The notes beneath the pieces were generated by a model. The model had not been told where the DNA came from. It ran no database searches and saw only the letters and a list, made by a program, of their open reading frames with translations. A program made the translations under genes and the position numbers. Source: Vibrio aestuarianus (lineage in GTDB: Bacteria > Pseudomonadota > Gammaproteobacteria > Enterobacterales > Vibrionaceae). From it: DNA of 46,375 bases. Positions 25,214-34,880 of this stretch are shown here, piece by piece (the stretch's first letter is position 1; each line of letters starts with the position of its first letter). The stretch covers positions 1 to 46,375 of the forward strand of contig NZ_JAAZTU010000032.1 in NCBI RefSeq assembly GCF_012395185.1, written 5' to 3'.

Positions 25214-25510
25214 TTAGGCTCTTTTCTTCTGTCGAGCAACACGCTCAGCCATTGCTGCTTGAAATTTTTTCGTTTTCTCGACTCTTGTTATCAAAGTGCG
25301 TTTATAAGCTTGAATTTTACCTGCACTTTCAGACTTTCCTTCAAGAAAGGTTTTTAGCATTGTGTCTGTCCAGTTCCGCTCTTCTTTCAGTCCTGTTTTT
25401 GATATCCACTTTTCGTGCCATGCTTGGCGGTAAATTTCTCTTTGTTGGCGACCATATTCGCGTCTTTCAGCTTCCGAATAGCGGTGCCATCTTCCATTGT
25501 AATAAGGCAT
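25214..25510 (-). CDS. Small basic hypothetical protein downstream of the HUH nuclease
   Basis: The 98 residues are strongly basic with long charged helices (SEAERREYGRQQREIYRQAW, and FQAAMAERVARQKKRA at the end). It starts five bases after the stop codon of the HUH gene, on the same strand, and so is probably read with it. It may be a mobilisation accessory or DNA-binding protein. No family recognised. Confidence 0.6.
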   Translation of the reverse strand: MPYYNGRWHRYSEAERREYGRQQREIYRQAWHEKWISKTGLKEERNWTDTMLKTFLEGKSESAGKIQAYKRTLITRVEKTKKFQAAMAERVARQKKRA

Positions 25511-25515
25511 AAGTT

Positions 25516-26349
25516 CTATTTTATTTTTTGTTTTATTTTTTCTAATTTTTCTTGTTGTAGAGGTGATAACTTTCTCAATTTCAACTCTTCATACGTTTTT
25601 AGCAGTCGGTTTTTTTGTCGGTGTTGCTGCCTTTCGTTGTGCTCTTCTTTAGCCTTGATCCATTTATCAAACTGGCTTTGCATCTTCTTAATTATTTTTT
25701 CTATATCTAAAGCTTCGGTCGCTTTTTTGTGCTGGTATTGCCATGTTGAGAGTCTGCGACCTTTTTCTTTTTCAATAGGCTCGTAAGTTCGATGATCTAT
25801 ACCAACATGTTGTAATACTGCCCCATTGAATGCTTGCTTTATGAGCTTGGTGGCTCTTTTTTGCTGTAGTTCTATTAGAACTCGCTCGTCAGTTACTTTA
25901 CCGATTATTAGATGAACATGATCGCCACTTCCTTTGGTACCGTCTTGGTTTTGTTGGTGTAGCACTGCTCGAATTTGTTGTCTGTATTGAGCGAACTCAG
26001 ATTTATTCAGTTTGCAGAGCCTCGCGAGTGCTAGACAGCAATCTTTTACAATGGATTGCCACTGCTCAGCGGTCGGCCTGTAGCCTTTTGGTAACGTAAG
26101 ACAGTATTCCATCGCATAGCTTGAAAGTGGGCGACCACCACGGCGGTTATTTAGTTGTTGATTGAGCCTAAATTTTTCGCCTGCTAGAGCAATTCGGTGG
26201 GATGTTTCTCCGCAACCAAAGATCGAAATGAGTGCTTCGGTGCATTTGTGGTTGGCGTGTTTAGCGTTTAGCAGGTAACGTTCGCGCATCATTATGCCGT
26301 CAGAAGCGAGGCGAACGGGTTGTGTTGTTACAGTCCAGTTTTTAAGCAT
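25516..26349 (-). CDS. HUH-type nuclease, relaxase- or Rep-like
   Basis: The 277 residues contain an HUH motif, His144-Val-His146, in GSGDHVHLIIGKV, and an upstream beta motif (YAMEYCLTLPKG, 78-89) of the kind that begins HUH nuclease domains. Many Tyr residues could act as nucleophile (for example 78, 82 and 122); the true one is not clear. The C-terminal third is a charged coiled coil (KEEHNERQQHRQKNRLLKTY). Such proteins mobilise or replicate small elements by nicking DNA. A hairpin like an oriT lies just upstream. Confidence 0.6.
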   Translation of the reverse strand: MLKNWTVTTQPVRLASDGIMMRERYLLNAKHANHKCTEALISIFGCGETSHRIALAGEKFRLNQQLNNRRGGRPLSSYAMEYCLTLPKGYRPTAEQWQSIVKDCCLALARLCKLNKSEFAQYRQQIRAVLHQQNQDGTKGSGDHVHLIIGKVTDERVLIELQQKRATKLIKQAFNGAVLQHVGIDHRTYEPIEKEKGRRLSTWQYQHKKATEALDIEKIIKKMQSQFDKWIKAKEEHNERQQHRQKNRLLKTYEELKLRKLSPLQQEKLEKIKQKIK

Positions 26350-26440
26350 GAATCTCTATTTTTTATAAACATAGAAATTTATTTTTGTATTTGCAAATAA
26401 CCTTTGAGTTATTTTTGTTATTTATGGCAGGTTCCAGATA

Positions 26441-26462
26441 GGGCAAGTGCTTCGCATTGTCC
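26441..26462. other. Candidate oriT/nick hairpin upstream of the HUH gene
   Basis: GGGCAAGTGC and GCATTGTCC form a stem with a bulged G and a TTC loop, about 92 bases upstream of the HUH start. The AAGTGC part resembles nick regions of some mobilizable plasmids (RSF1010 type). Proposed from structure and position only. Confidence 0.35.
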
Positions 26463-26559
26463 GCTGGCAAGAGTGGATTCCCCCTCTTAACTCCCCCTAA
26501 AAAATTCCGGTACAAATTTGTAATAGAGATAAATACTTTTTACTATTTTAATAAACAGT

Positions 26560-26901
26560 ATGGATAATCTTCCTTCGTCCGACTTGATCGGCTATATCAT
26601 CGAATTGGAGAAATTCGAGTCTACAACTCTTTTAGACCAAGTCATTGAAAGAGCGAAACTAGCAGGTTTCGTGAGTGACAGTAATAGTGTTGAAAACCTG
26701 TCTAAACTGAATTGGATCAAGAAGGTTACGCAGCTTGCTGAAAGCTCGTTCAACCTTCAAGCCACAGTTGATGGCGAGCTTGTTGAGCTGAATATGTCGA
26801 CGTTTAAGCAGCTTAGGCAAGAACGCGAAAAGCGAGTAAATGATATTTTGGAGTTGTTAGCTAGGTATATCATTGATGCAGCTCCGCCTTACAAAGGCTA
26901 A
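26560..26901 (+). CDS. Hypothetical protein upstream of the R-M operon
   Basis: The 113 residues look all-helical and acidic-amphipathic, without membrane span or known motif (IIELEKFESTTLLDQVIERA near the start; FKQLRQEREKRVNDILELLA near the end). A terminator lies between it and hsdM, so it is a separate unit. No clear ribosome-binding site. Function unknown. Confidence 0.6.
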   Translation: MDNLPSSDLIGYIIELEKFESTTLLDQVIERAKLAGFVSDSNSVENLSKLNWIKKVTQLAESSFNLQATVDGELVELNMSTFKQLRQEREKRVNDILELLARYIIDAAPPYKG

Positions 26902-26935
26902 GAACTAGCGTTGTTTAAAATATGATCTCTCATTT

Positions 26936-26961
26936 AAAGTACCTGTAATAGGTGCTTTTTT
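26936..26961 (+). terminator. Terminator between the 113-residue gene and hsdM
   Basis: AAAGTACCT (26936-26944) pairs with AGGTGCTTT (26950-26958), one G-T pair, with a GTAAT loop and then TTT. Confidence 0.75.
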
Positions 26962-27037
26962 GTTGTATGTCGCTGCGACTTGGAGAGTGGTGAGGTACAA
27001 TCAGCACAATTTTTTCATATTCAATGTGCTGATTATA

Positions 27038-29095
27038 ATGACCAACAACAATTTCTCTTCTGTAGCCGCTTTTTTATGGTCGGTGGCTGACCTTTTGCGT
27101 GGTGATTTCAAACAATCTCAATACGGGCGCATCATTCTCCCATTCACACTGCTAAGACGCTTAGAGTGTGTGCTAGAAGCTACCAAGCCAGAGGTACTGG
27201 CAAAATACGAAACAGTCAAAGCCATGCCGATTGAGGCGCAAGATAAACTGCTCACCCACGCAGCGAAATTAAGCTTTTACAACACCTCAAAAATGGATTT
27301 AAACCACCTTGGTGAAACAGGCGTAGCAAGTAACCTAGAGAGTTACATTCAATCGTTCAGCCCTAATGCGCGTGAGATTTTTGAGCATTTCGATTTTTTC
27401 AATACCATCGACAAACTGGAAGAGGCCGATCTGCTTTACAAGGTAGCAAAACGTTTTGCGACCACAGACCTTCACCCGAATACCATCAGCAACTATGGTA
27501 TGGGTTTAGTGTTTGAAGAGTTGATCAGACGCTTCGCGGAGAGCAGTAATGAAACAGCAGGGGAGCATTTTACCCCAAGAGACATTGTTGAGCTGACCAC
27601 CTCATTACTCTTCACCAATGAAGAAGAGCTAACCAGTTCGGGCTTAGTGCGTTCAATTTATGACCCTACTGCGGGTACAGGCGGCTTTTTATCGTCTGGT
27701 ATGGAGTATGTTCATAAGCTGAATGAAAAAGCCTCTTTGTCTGCTTTTGGTCAAGAGCTAAACCCTGAGTCCTACGCTATCTGTAAAGCGGATATGCTGA
27801 TCAAGGGGCAGAAGGTCGATAACATCAAACTGGGTAATACCTTATCGAACGACCAACTGCGCAACGACAAGTTTGACTATATGCTGTCAAACCCTCCGTT
27901 TGGGGTTGATTGGAAAAAGATCCAAAAACAAATCAATGATGAGCACACGCAAAAAGGCTTTGAAGGTCGATTTGGCGCAGGCTTGCCAAGAGTGTCTGAC
28001 GGTTCATTACTCTTTTTGCTGCACCTAATCAGCAAAATGCGCCCCGTCAGTGAGGGCGGTTCACGTATTGGTATTATCTTGAATGGCTCGCCACTCTTTA
28101 CAGGTGGTGCGGGCAGTGGTGAAAGCGAAATTAGACGCTACATTCTGGAAAATGACCTGCTAGAAGCCATTGTGGCGCTGCCTACCGATATGTTCTACAA
28201 CACAGGTATTGCCACTTATATTTGGGTGCTATCGAGCCATAAGCCAGCTCATCGCAAAGGCAAGGTTCAGCTTATCAATGCATCAAAAGAGCGTGCCAAA
28301 ACTGGCGGTCGTGGTCGCAGTGGGGGATCTGAAGTCGAAGGTGATGATGAAAATGTATTCTATGCCGCAATGCGTAAATCACTCGGTAGCAAGCGCAAAG
28401 AACTGACACCTGAAGCGATTGATAAAATTGTGCAAACCTATGGTCAGTTTGCCGAAAACGACTTTAGTAAGATTTTTGATTACAAAGAATTCGGCTATCG
28501 CCGCATTACCGTTGAGCGCCCGCTGCAACTGGCCATTTATCCGAAAGACGAACTGCGCCTTGAAGCTCTGCAAGCCGATAACGCTTGGGCAAAAATCGAT
28601 AACATTACCCAACAAATCATTCTGGATGCGCTTGCTTCCTTTGAGCAAGAAAAATACTTATCGCGTGATAAATTCCTCAAACAACTCAAAGCCAAACTGG
28701 AGCGAGAAAGCGCAGCAAAAGCAGTTAAGCTCAGCGCAGTTCAACTAAAACTTATCGTCAAACACCTAGGCGAGCACGATGACGAAGCAGAAGTATGCAA
28801 ATCAAAAGGCCAGATTGAAGCTAACCCAGATCTGCGTGATAACGAAAACGTGCCACTAACTGAAACGGTTGCCGATTACTTTGCTCGTGAAGTGCTGCCG
28901 CACGTCTCTGATGCGTGGATTGATGAAAGCAAGACTGACCCTAAAGATGGTGAAGTAGGCATTGTCGGCTATGAAATCCCATTTAACCGCCATTTCTATG
29001 TGTATCAACCACCAAGAGCATTAGCAGAAATTGATGCGGATTTGGATGAAGTTTCTGCTGAGATTATGCAGTTGCTGCAAGAGGTGCATTCATAA
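27038..29095 (+). CDS. hsdM: Type I restriction-modification methyltransferase subunit
   Basis: HsdM adds methyl groups to adenine N6 at the site chosen by HsdS. The ATG at 27038 ([14 protein letters not shown]) gives 685 residues; the frame to 26960 is not needed. The helical N-terminal domain (about 5-150) has LRRLECVL. The SAM-binding motif I is PTAGTGGF near 209-216, and the catalytic NPPF is Asn285-Phe288. The long C-terminal region with helices is typical of the larger HsdM group. Its stop overlaps the hsdS start (TAATG). Confidence 0.96.
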   Translation: MTNNNFSSVAAFLWSVADLLRGDFKQSQYGRIILPFTLLRRLECVLEATKPEVLAKYETVKAMPIEAQDKLLTHAAKLSFYNTSKMDLNHLGETGVASNLESYIQSFSPNAREIFEHFDFFNTIDKLEEADLLYKVAKRFATTDLHPNTISNYGMGLVFEELIRRFAESSNETAGEHFTPRDIVELTTSLLFTNEEELTSSGLVRSIYDPTAGTGGFLSSGMEYVHKLNEKASLSAFGQELNPESYAICKADMLIKGQKVDNIKLGNTLSNDQLRNDKFDYMLSNPPFGVDWKKIQKQINDEHTQKGFEGRFGAGLPRVSDGSLLFLLHLISKMRPVSEGGSRIGIILNGSPLFTGGAGSGESEIRRYILENDLLEAIVALPTDMFYNTGIATYIWVLSSHKPAHRKGKVQLINASKERAKTGGRGRSGGSEVEGDDENVFYAAMRKSLGSKRKELTPEAIDKIVQTYGQFAENDFSKIFDYKEFGYRRITVERPLQLAIYPKDELRLEALQADNAWAKIDNITQQIILDALASFEQEKYLSRDKFLKQLKAKLERESAAKAVKLSAVQLKLIVKHLGEHDDEAEVCKSKGQIEANPDLRDNENVPLTETVADYFAREVLPHVSDAWIDESKTDPKDGEVGIVGYEIPFNRHFYVYQPPRALAEIDADLDEVSAEIMQLLQEVHS

Positions 29096-30411
29096 TGGCG
29101 GGTCGATATAAAGCATATCCTGAGTATAAAGACTCTAAATCACAGTGGTTCGGGCGTATTCCAATTGATTGGAATATATCGCAACTTAGACGCTCTTTGT
29201 TGGATCATAAACAGGGGTACTATACGACCGAGGCTTATGTCGATGATGGCATTAAGCTGCTTCGGATTACTGATTTATGTGGTGATGGTTTGATCGACTT
29301 CAGCCAATGTCCAAAAGTTCCAAAGGAAGACCCAACGCTAGTCAATTATAAGCTGGAAAATGGTGATGTTGTTTTTGCACGCACTGGAGGTGCTGGGTCT
29401 TTTGGGGTTGTGTCTAATATCTCTGAAAATGTTGTCTTTGCGTCATACTTGATTAGGTTTCGATTTTGCAATGATTCATTTGAGGCAAACTATCTCAAAT
29501 ATGTGTTACTTGCAGATTCTTTTCAGAAAGCAGTAAAACAAAACGTTCATGGTGGCGTGAATCAAAATATTCATGCCGAAGATATTAAAGGAACTTATCT
29601 AGCACGACCACCTAAAGAGCAACAACAAAAAATCGCCAGCTTTCTCGATCACGAAACCGCCAAGATCGACACCTTAATCACCAAGCAAGAAAAGCTGATT
29701 GAGCTGTTAAAAGAAAAGCGCCAAGCGGTGATTTCTCACGCAGTGACTAAAGGGCTTAACCCAGATGCACCAATGAAAGATTCTGGTGTGGAATGGTTGG
29801 GTGAAGTGCCTGAGCATTGGGCGGTATTGCCAACAAAACGATTTTTCAGATTAGTGGCTGAACCATCCCCTAAAAATCACGACAAAGAATTGTTATCAGT
29901 TTACGCAGCTATTGGAGTTGCTCCCAGAAAAGAGCTTGAGCAGAAGGGTAACAAAGCTAGCAACACTGACGGGTATTGGTTGGTAAAAAAAGGGGACATC
30001 ATTGTAAACAAGCTTTTAGCTTGGATGGGGGCTGTTGGATACTCAGAGTATAACGGCGTTACTAGCCCAGCTTATGACATCTTACGAAAAACTAAAGATA
30101 TTAACCCTAAGTTTTATCACTACCTGTTCCGCCAAGAATTCACACAAAAAGAGTTTAAACGGTGGTCTCGTGGAATAATGGAAATGAGACTACGGCTGTA
30201 TTTTGAGGAACTTGGGCGAATTATGATGCCTATGCCACCCAAAAATGAGCAAGATGCAATTGTAGATGAGATTGAGTCAATGGACTCAAAATTTTCTCAG
30301 GTCGAAGAAAAATCTAAATTACAAATTGAACTATTAAAAGAGCGCAAAACAGCACTTATTTCAGCAGCCGTAACAGGCAAGATTGATGTGCGGGATTGGG
30401 AGCCTAAGTAG
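29095..30411 (+). CDS. hsdS: Type I restriction-modification specificity subunit
   Basis: HsdS recognises a bipartite DNA site through two target-recognition domains. The 438 residues have TRD1 at about 15-180 and TRD2 at about 235-390. Two conserved helical spacers are near-repeats: IDTLITKQEKLIELLKEKRQ with AVISHAVTKGLNPD, and the C-terminal LQIELLKERKTALISAAVTG. Each TRD begins with the usual W(F/L)G..P..W pattern (WFGRIPIDWNIS, WLGEVPEHWAV). It is coupled to hsdM and to the FRG gene by one-base overlaps. The recognised sequence cannot be read from the protein. Confidence 0.96.
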   Translation: MAGRYKAYPEYKDSKSQWFGRIPIDWNISQLRRSLLDHKQGYYTTEAYVDDGIKLLRITDLCGDGLIDFSQCPKVPKEDPTLVNYKLENGDVVFARTGGAGSFGVVSNISENVVFASYLIRFRFCNDSFEANYLKYVLLADSFQKAVKQNVHGGVNQNIHAEDIKGTYLARPPKEQQQKIASFLDHETAKIDTLITKQEKLIELLKEKRQAVISHAVTKGLNPDAPMKDSGVEWLGEVPEHWAVLPTKRFFRLVAEPSPKNHDKELLSVYAAIGVAPRKELEQKGNKASNTDGYWLVKKGDIIVNKLLAWMGAVGYSEYNGVTSPAYDILRKTKDINPKFYHYLFRQEFTQKEFKRWSRGIMEMRLRLYFEELGRIMMPMPPKNEQDAIVDEIESMDSKFSQVEEKSKLQIELLKERKTALISAAVTGKIDVRDWEPK

Positions 30412-31553
30412 TGGCAGTAAAAAACATCAAGTCGTTGGCGCACTTTATAGCAGCGTGCTCGGAAATAAAGGTAAAAGATGACCACACTCTTTTCTATCGT
30501 GGTCACGCTTCGGATGCCTTTACTCCGCTGCCGACTATTTTTAGAAACCAAAACGACGACCCCAAGAAAAGCCGTTATGTTGAAAACGAGGGTGAGTTAT
30601 TTCACAACTTAGTGACTCAGTGCCCTGAAGAGTTTAAGGATTGTGTTTCAACATTCGATTTCTTAGTGAAAATGCAGCACTACGGTCTGCCCACTCGATT
30701 ACTTGATATCACAAGTAACCCGCTGGTTGCACTCTACTTTGCATGTTGCACACTGATACCTGAGACATCTCGGGACACAAATGCCAAAAATGGACAGGTA
30801 CTAATCTACCAAGTACCTAATGATGAAATTAAGTATTTCAATAGTGATACTGTGTCAGTTGTAAGTAACTTAGCTAGAGCAGAAGCAAACTTTGACTTTT
30901 CAAACCCTGAAGATCAAGAGCGCTTTCTTCACTCAATTCAAGCGGAAAAGCCTTACTTCAAACCTTACATTAAAGAAGAACATCTTCACTCTGTGATTTG
31001 TGTAAAGCCAAAGCTCGATAACCGAAGAATAGTCAAGCAGAGCGGTGCTTTCTTTCTGTTTGGTATGGGGAATAGGAAAACAGATGCCATTCGCATACCA
31101 GAGCATTTCCGTCCTGATGTTAAGCATATAGCGATCCCTAAAGGGTCTAAAGAGAATCTGTTAAAAGAACTTGCTACGCTGTCTATTTCGGAAGCAAGTC
31201 TGTTTCCTGAAATTGACAATGTTGCTAGTTTCTTAAAGAAGAACATTAAGATAAAAATTCAACCACAGGATGATGATTCAATCAGTTTTGACGAGATAAT
31301 TTCACCAATTTACCACACCCTTATTGCCGATCGCTTGATGGCAAATGAAGACCTTATAGAGCAAATAAAAAACAACCCTGAAGATCGAGCGAAACAAGGA
31401 CTCTACCCCGACCTACTGGAAAAAGCGATTATCGAAAGTCAGGATGCTCATAACGAAATTGCTATGAAATTACTTGTTGAAGACGATATTGCCGAGCAGT
31501 TTTCGAGTAACGTTTTCAATCAGTTAAAGCAAAGAACTGTGGATTTGGTATAA
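30411..31553 (+). CDS. FRG-domain protein with an HsdR-like C-terminal tail
   Basis: The GTG start at 30411 overlaps the hsdS stop (TAGTG). The 380 residues open with an FRG domain: FYRGH (28-32), PTIFR (41-45), QHYGLPTRLLDITSNPLVAL (89-108) and KQSGAFFLFG. FRG domains occur in phage-defence and mobile-element genes; their chemistry is not settled. Residues 312-372 align without gaps to HsdR residues 1001-1061 in the same operon, 26 of 61 identical, including AIIES-D-HNE-AMKLL. This suggests it docks where HsdR does. It is fully embedded in the R-M operon, 12 bases before hsdR. Confidence 0.85.
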   Translation: MAVKNIKSLAHFIAACSEIKVKDDHTLFYRGHASDAFTPLPTIFRNQNDDPKKSRYVENEGELFHNLVTQCPEEFKDCVSTFDFLVKMQHYGLPTRLLDITSNPLVALYFACCTLIPETSRDTNAKNGQVLIYQVPNDEIKYFNSDTVSVVSNLARAEANFDFSNPEDQERFLHSIQAEKPYFKPYIKEEHLHSVICVKPKLDNRRIVKQSGAFFLFGMGNRKTDAIRIPEHFRPDVKHIAIPKGSKENLLKELATLSISEASLFPEIDNVASFLKKNIKIKIQPQDDDSISFDEIISPIYHTLIADRLMANEDLIEQIKNNPEDRAKQGLYPDLLEKAIIESQDAHNEIAMKLLVEDDIAEQFSSNVFNQLKQRTVDLV

Positions 31554-31565
31554 AAGGACTAAACA

Positions 31566-34500
31566 ATGTCAGATGCGGCACAAGAAAAAATATTCCAAAA
31601 CGACATCCTTGACCAAATGCAGTCTCACGGTTGGTTGCTAGGCGAGTCGAACAAATACAACAAAGAGTTGGCACTTTACCCTGAAGATGTGATTGCCTTT
31701 GTGCAAGCAACACAGCCTGAGCAGTGGGATAAGTTGGCTCAGCACTTCCCTGAGACGGAGCGCAACCCAAACGCAACGGCTGAAGCGTTGCTAAAGTCAT
31801 TAGAACAAGAGTTAAAAAATGAAGGCACGCTGTGGGTTCTGCGCAACAAACTCAGTAATCGTGGAGCGAAGTTTGACCTTTGTAGTTTCAAGCCTGATCA
31901 CGACTTAAACCCAACGGCAACGGCCCGTTATGAACAAAATATTCTGCGAGTCGTGCCAGAGCTGGTTTACTCACCGAATGGCTATGATGGGCGTTTAGAT
32001 TTAACCTTGTTCGTCAACGGTATCCCTGTTGCTACCTGCGAGCTTAAATCAGAGTTTAAGCAGTCGATTGATAACGCCAAAGTCCAATATATGAAGGATA
32101 GGCAGCCGAAAGATCCAAAAACTCGTAAACCAGAGCCGTTATTGACTTTTAAGCGTGGTGCATTGGTTCACTTTGCTGTGAGCCAATACAATGTCGCAAT
32201 GACCACTCGCTTAGATGGCAAGAAAACCTTTTTCCTACCGTTTGACCAAGGTACAAGTGAAGGCGGTAAAGGGAACGATGTTCCTGAAGATGGTGGCTAC
32301 GCAACGTCTTACCTTTGGAATGAGATTTTCCAGAAAGATAACCTGTTACTGATCCTCAGCCGCTATATTCATCTTGAAGTGAAAGATGTTGAACACCTAG
32401 ACGGTTCAATCACGCCAAAAGAAACGATGATTTTCCCTCGTTATCACCAGTGGGCGGTAGTCTCTAAACTCCTTAAAATGGTAGATAGTGAAGGCACAGG
32501 GCATAAATATCTTATTCAGCACAGTGCGGGTTCAGGTAAATCAAACTCGATTGCGTGGCTATCTCACCAATTGGCTTCTAAGCATTACTACACCGACCAC
32601 CCTGAGCTTGAAAAACAAGCAGGGGACAAGGTTTTTGATTCTGTTATTGTAATCACTGACCGAACGGTACTTGATAGCCAGTTGCAAGATACGATTTATC
32701 AGTTTGACCATAACGAAGGTATGATTGCGCGTGTTAACCGAGAAGAAGCGCAAGGCTCCAAATCCAGCCAACTGGCAGGAGAGCTAAAAGCAAGCACCTC
32801 AATCATTATCGTGACCATTCAAACCTTCCCACACGTTTTAGAGGCCATCCGCAAAGACTCAACCCTCGCAGGTCGTAGCTATGCTGTAATTGCAGATGAA
32901 GCACACTCTAGTCAAACAGGGACAACAGCTCGCAAACTGCGTGAAGTGCTCATGGCGGAGCAATTAGACGGTGATGAAGAGTTAGACAGTGAAGATATGC
33001 TGCGTTTATCACTGGAAGCCCGTAAAGGCTCAAACAAGCTCAGTTACTTTGCTTTTACCGCTACGCCCAAGGCGAAAACACTAGAGCTTTTTGGTCGCAG
33101 ACCAAACCTTGATGAGCCAGCGAGTGACACCAACAAGCCGTTACCATTCCACGTTTATTCAATGCGCCAAGCAATTGAAGAAGGGTTTATTCTGGATGTT
33201 CTGCAAAATTACACCAGTTACCGAGTTGCTTACCAATTAGCGCACAACAACCCAGATTTAGATCACGAGGTGGACAGTAAAAAAGCCGCTTCCAAAATGG
33301 CGAAATGGGTTCGCTTGCACCCGTATAACATAGCTCAGAAAGTCGAAACTATTATCGAGCACTTTAACGAGAAAGTGAAACACTTGTTGGGCGGTGAAGC
33401 CAAGGCTATGGTTGTTACCAGTAGCCGTTTAGAAGCGGTGCGATACAAACTCGCCTTTGAAAAATACGTGCGGACAAAAGGTTACACTAACGTCAATGCA
33501 ATGGTCGCCTTTTCAGGTGAAGTGAATGATCCTGATTTACCCGATCACCCTTTCACCGAAAATAATATGAACCCGAACTTGCGTGGGCGTGATATGCGTA
33601 AAGCATTTGATACCACAGATTATCAGGTGATGTTGGTTGCGAATAAATTCCAGACAGGTTTTGACCAGCCGAAACTGGTGGCAATGTATGTCGATAAACC
33701 ATTAAAAGGTGTGGAATGTATTCAGACCCTTTCAAGGCTAAACCGTACTTACAAAGGCAAAGACAAAACCTTTGTGCTCGATTTTGTGAATGATCCTGAA
33801 GAGATTTTGGCTGAGTTTAAGGTTTACTTCCAAACGGCTGAACTGGCAGGTGTGTCTGATCCAAACATCGTTTATGAGCTGTTGAAGAAGTTGGATAAGG
33901 TTGGCATTTACCATTGGCGAGAGGTTGAAGCGTTTGTTGAGACTTACAATGACAAACAAGCCAATCAAGCCAAACTCGCCAATTTGTGTAAACCTGCCGT
34001 TGATCGTTTCTCTATTCGTTATAAAGAAGCGACACAAGTGCTTCAATCGGCACAGGCAGAACTGTCTAAAGCGAAAATTGAGCAGAACGACAAGAAAATC
34101 AAGTTTGCGGAAAATAGTGTCAAACACGCCAAAGAAGCGCGAGATATTCTAGAAGTGTTCAAGAAAGATTTAATCTCTTTCTATCGCTTCTACGAGTTTA
34201 CGTCTCAGATCGTCAATTTTGATGATTATGATCTGGAAAAGTTGAGTATCTACGCCAAACATCTGCACCCACTGCTTCGCCTTGATGTGGTGGAGGATGA
34301 AATTGATTTATCCGATGTGGTAATGACGCACTACCGCTTGCACGAGCAGCGTGAAGCTGATCTACAGCTTGGCGTGAAAATTGGTGAAGAGCCAAAGCCT
34401 TACTTGCCAGCCGCAAAAGAAGGTTCAGGTGCTGTGCCAAAAGACCCTAAAACTGAGTTGCTGAATGAGATCATCCAGAGAATGAACGATTTGTTTATCG

Positions 34501-34778
34501 AAGATGGTTTGTCTGAAAATGATATGCTCAATTATGCCAATACCATTGCAGGCAAGATTTCTGAAAATGAAGTGGTGATGGATCAGATCCGCAGCAACAC
34601 CAAAGAACAAGCAATGCTTGGACAATTCCCAGAATCGATCAACAACGCCATTATCGAGAGTATGGACGTACATAATGAGATGGCAATGAAACTTCTATCT
34701 AATGAGGCTGTTGCGAAAGGCTTTGCTGGGCTGATGTTTGATGTATTGATGAAGGGCTTGGGTAAGCCACAAGCTTAG
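31566..34778 (+). CDS. hsdR: Type I restriction endonuclease subunit (R)
   Basis: HsdR translocates DNA using ATP and cuts when motors collide. The 1070 residues have an N-terminal PD-(D/E)xK nuclease (GRLDLTLFVNG then CELKSEF near 145-162). The SF2 motor has Walker A HSAGSGKSNS (about 319-328), DEAH (about 447-450) and FAFTATPKAK. A second motor domain includes NKFQTGFDQPKL and QTLSRLNRTY. The C-terminal helical domain binds HsdM and shares its last 61-residue block with the FRG protein. AAAGGA precedes the ATG. All motifs appear intact, so restriction is probably active. Confidence 0.97.
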   Translation: MSDAAQEKIFQNDILDQMQSHGWLLGESNKYNKELALYPEDVIAFVQATQPEQWDKLAQHFPETERNPNATAEALLKSLEQELKNEGTLWVLRNKLSNRGAKFDLCSFKPDHDLNPTATARYEQNILRVVPELVYSPNGYDGRLDLTLFVNGIPVATCELKSEFKQSIDNAKVQYMKDRQPKDPKTRKPEPLLTFKRGALVHFAVSQYNVAMTTRLDGKKTFFLPFDQGTSEGGKGNDVPEDGGYATSYLWNEIFQKDNLLLILSRYIHLEVKDVEHLDGSITPKETMIFPRYHQWAVVSKLLKMVDSEGTGHKYLIQHSAGSGKSNSIAWLSHQLASKHYYTDHPELEKQAGDKVFDSVIVITDRTVLDSQLQDTIYQFDHNEGMIARVNREEAQGSKSSQLAGELKASTSIIIVTIQTFPHVLEAIRKDSTLAGRSYAVIADEAHSSQTGTTARKLREVLMAEQLDGDEELDSEDMLRLSLEARKGSNKLSYFAFTATPKAKTLELFGRRPNLDEPASDTNKPLPFHVYSMRQAIEEGFILDVLQNYTSYRVAYQLAHNNPDLDHEVDSKKAASKMAKWVRLHPYNIAQKVETIIEHFNEKVKHLLGGEAKAMVVTSSRLEAVRYKLAFEKYVRTKGYTNVNAMVAFSGEVNDPDLPDHPFTENNMNPNLRGRDMRKAFDTTDYQVMLVANKFQTGFDQPKLVAMYVDKPLKGVECIQTLSRLNRTYKGKDKTFVLDFVNDPEEILAEFKVYFQTAELAGVSDPNIVYELLKKLDKVGIYHWREVEAFVETYNDKQANQAKLANLCKPAVDRFSIRYKEATQVLQSAQAELSKAKIEQNDKKIKFAENSVKHAKEARDILEVFKKDLISFYRFYEFTSQIVNFDDYDLEKLSIYAKHLHPLLRLDVVEDEIDLSDVVMTHYRLHEQREADLQLGVKIGEEPKPYLPAAKEGSGAVPKDPKTELLNEIIQRMNDLFIEDGLSENDMLNYANTIAGKISENEVVMDQIRSNTKEQAMLGQFPESINNAIIESMDVHNEMAMKLLSNEAVAKGFAGLMFDVLMKGLGKPQA

Positions 34779-34787
34779 TTTTTGAGG

Positions 34788-34815
34788 AAAGCCAGTGAGG
34801 AGCACTGGCTTTTAT
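34788..34815 (+). terminator. Terminator of the R-M operon
   Basis: A 10-bp stem (AAAGCCAGTG at 34788-34797 with CACTGGCTTT at 34803-34812), AGGAG loop, then T residues, lies 10 bases after hsdR. Confidence 0.9.
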
Positions 34816-34848
34816 CTAGGGTATTCCGTTCTTTCAGTTTATTAAATA

Positions 34849-34866
34849 AACGTAATGAACGTAATA
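34849..34866. repeat. Tandem 9-bp repeats beside the RecA-fold ATPase gene
   Basis: AACGTAATG is followed directly by AACGTAATA, then a decayed AACGAGTAA. Iteron-like, but only two good units. Confidence 0.5.
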
Positions 34867-34880
34867 AACGAGTAAAATAG

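Noticed and set aside
34849..34880. Replication origin with iterons
   Set aside because: Only two good 9-bp units and no clear AT-rich unwinding site; kept as a weak repeat, not called an origin.
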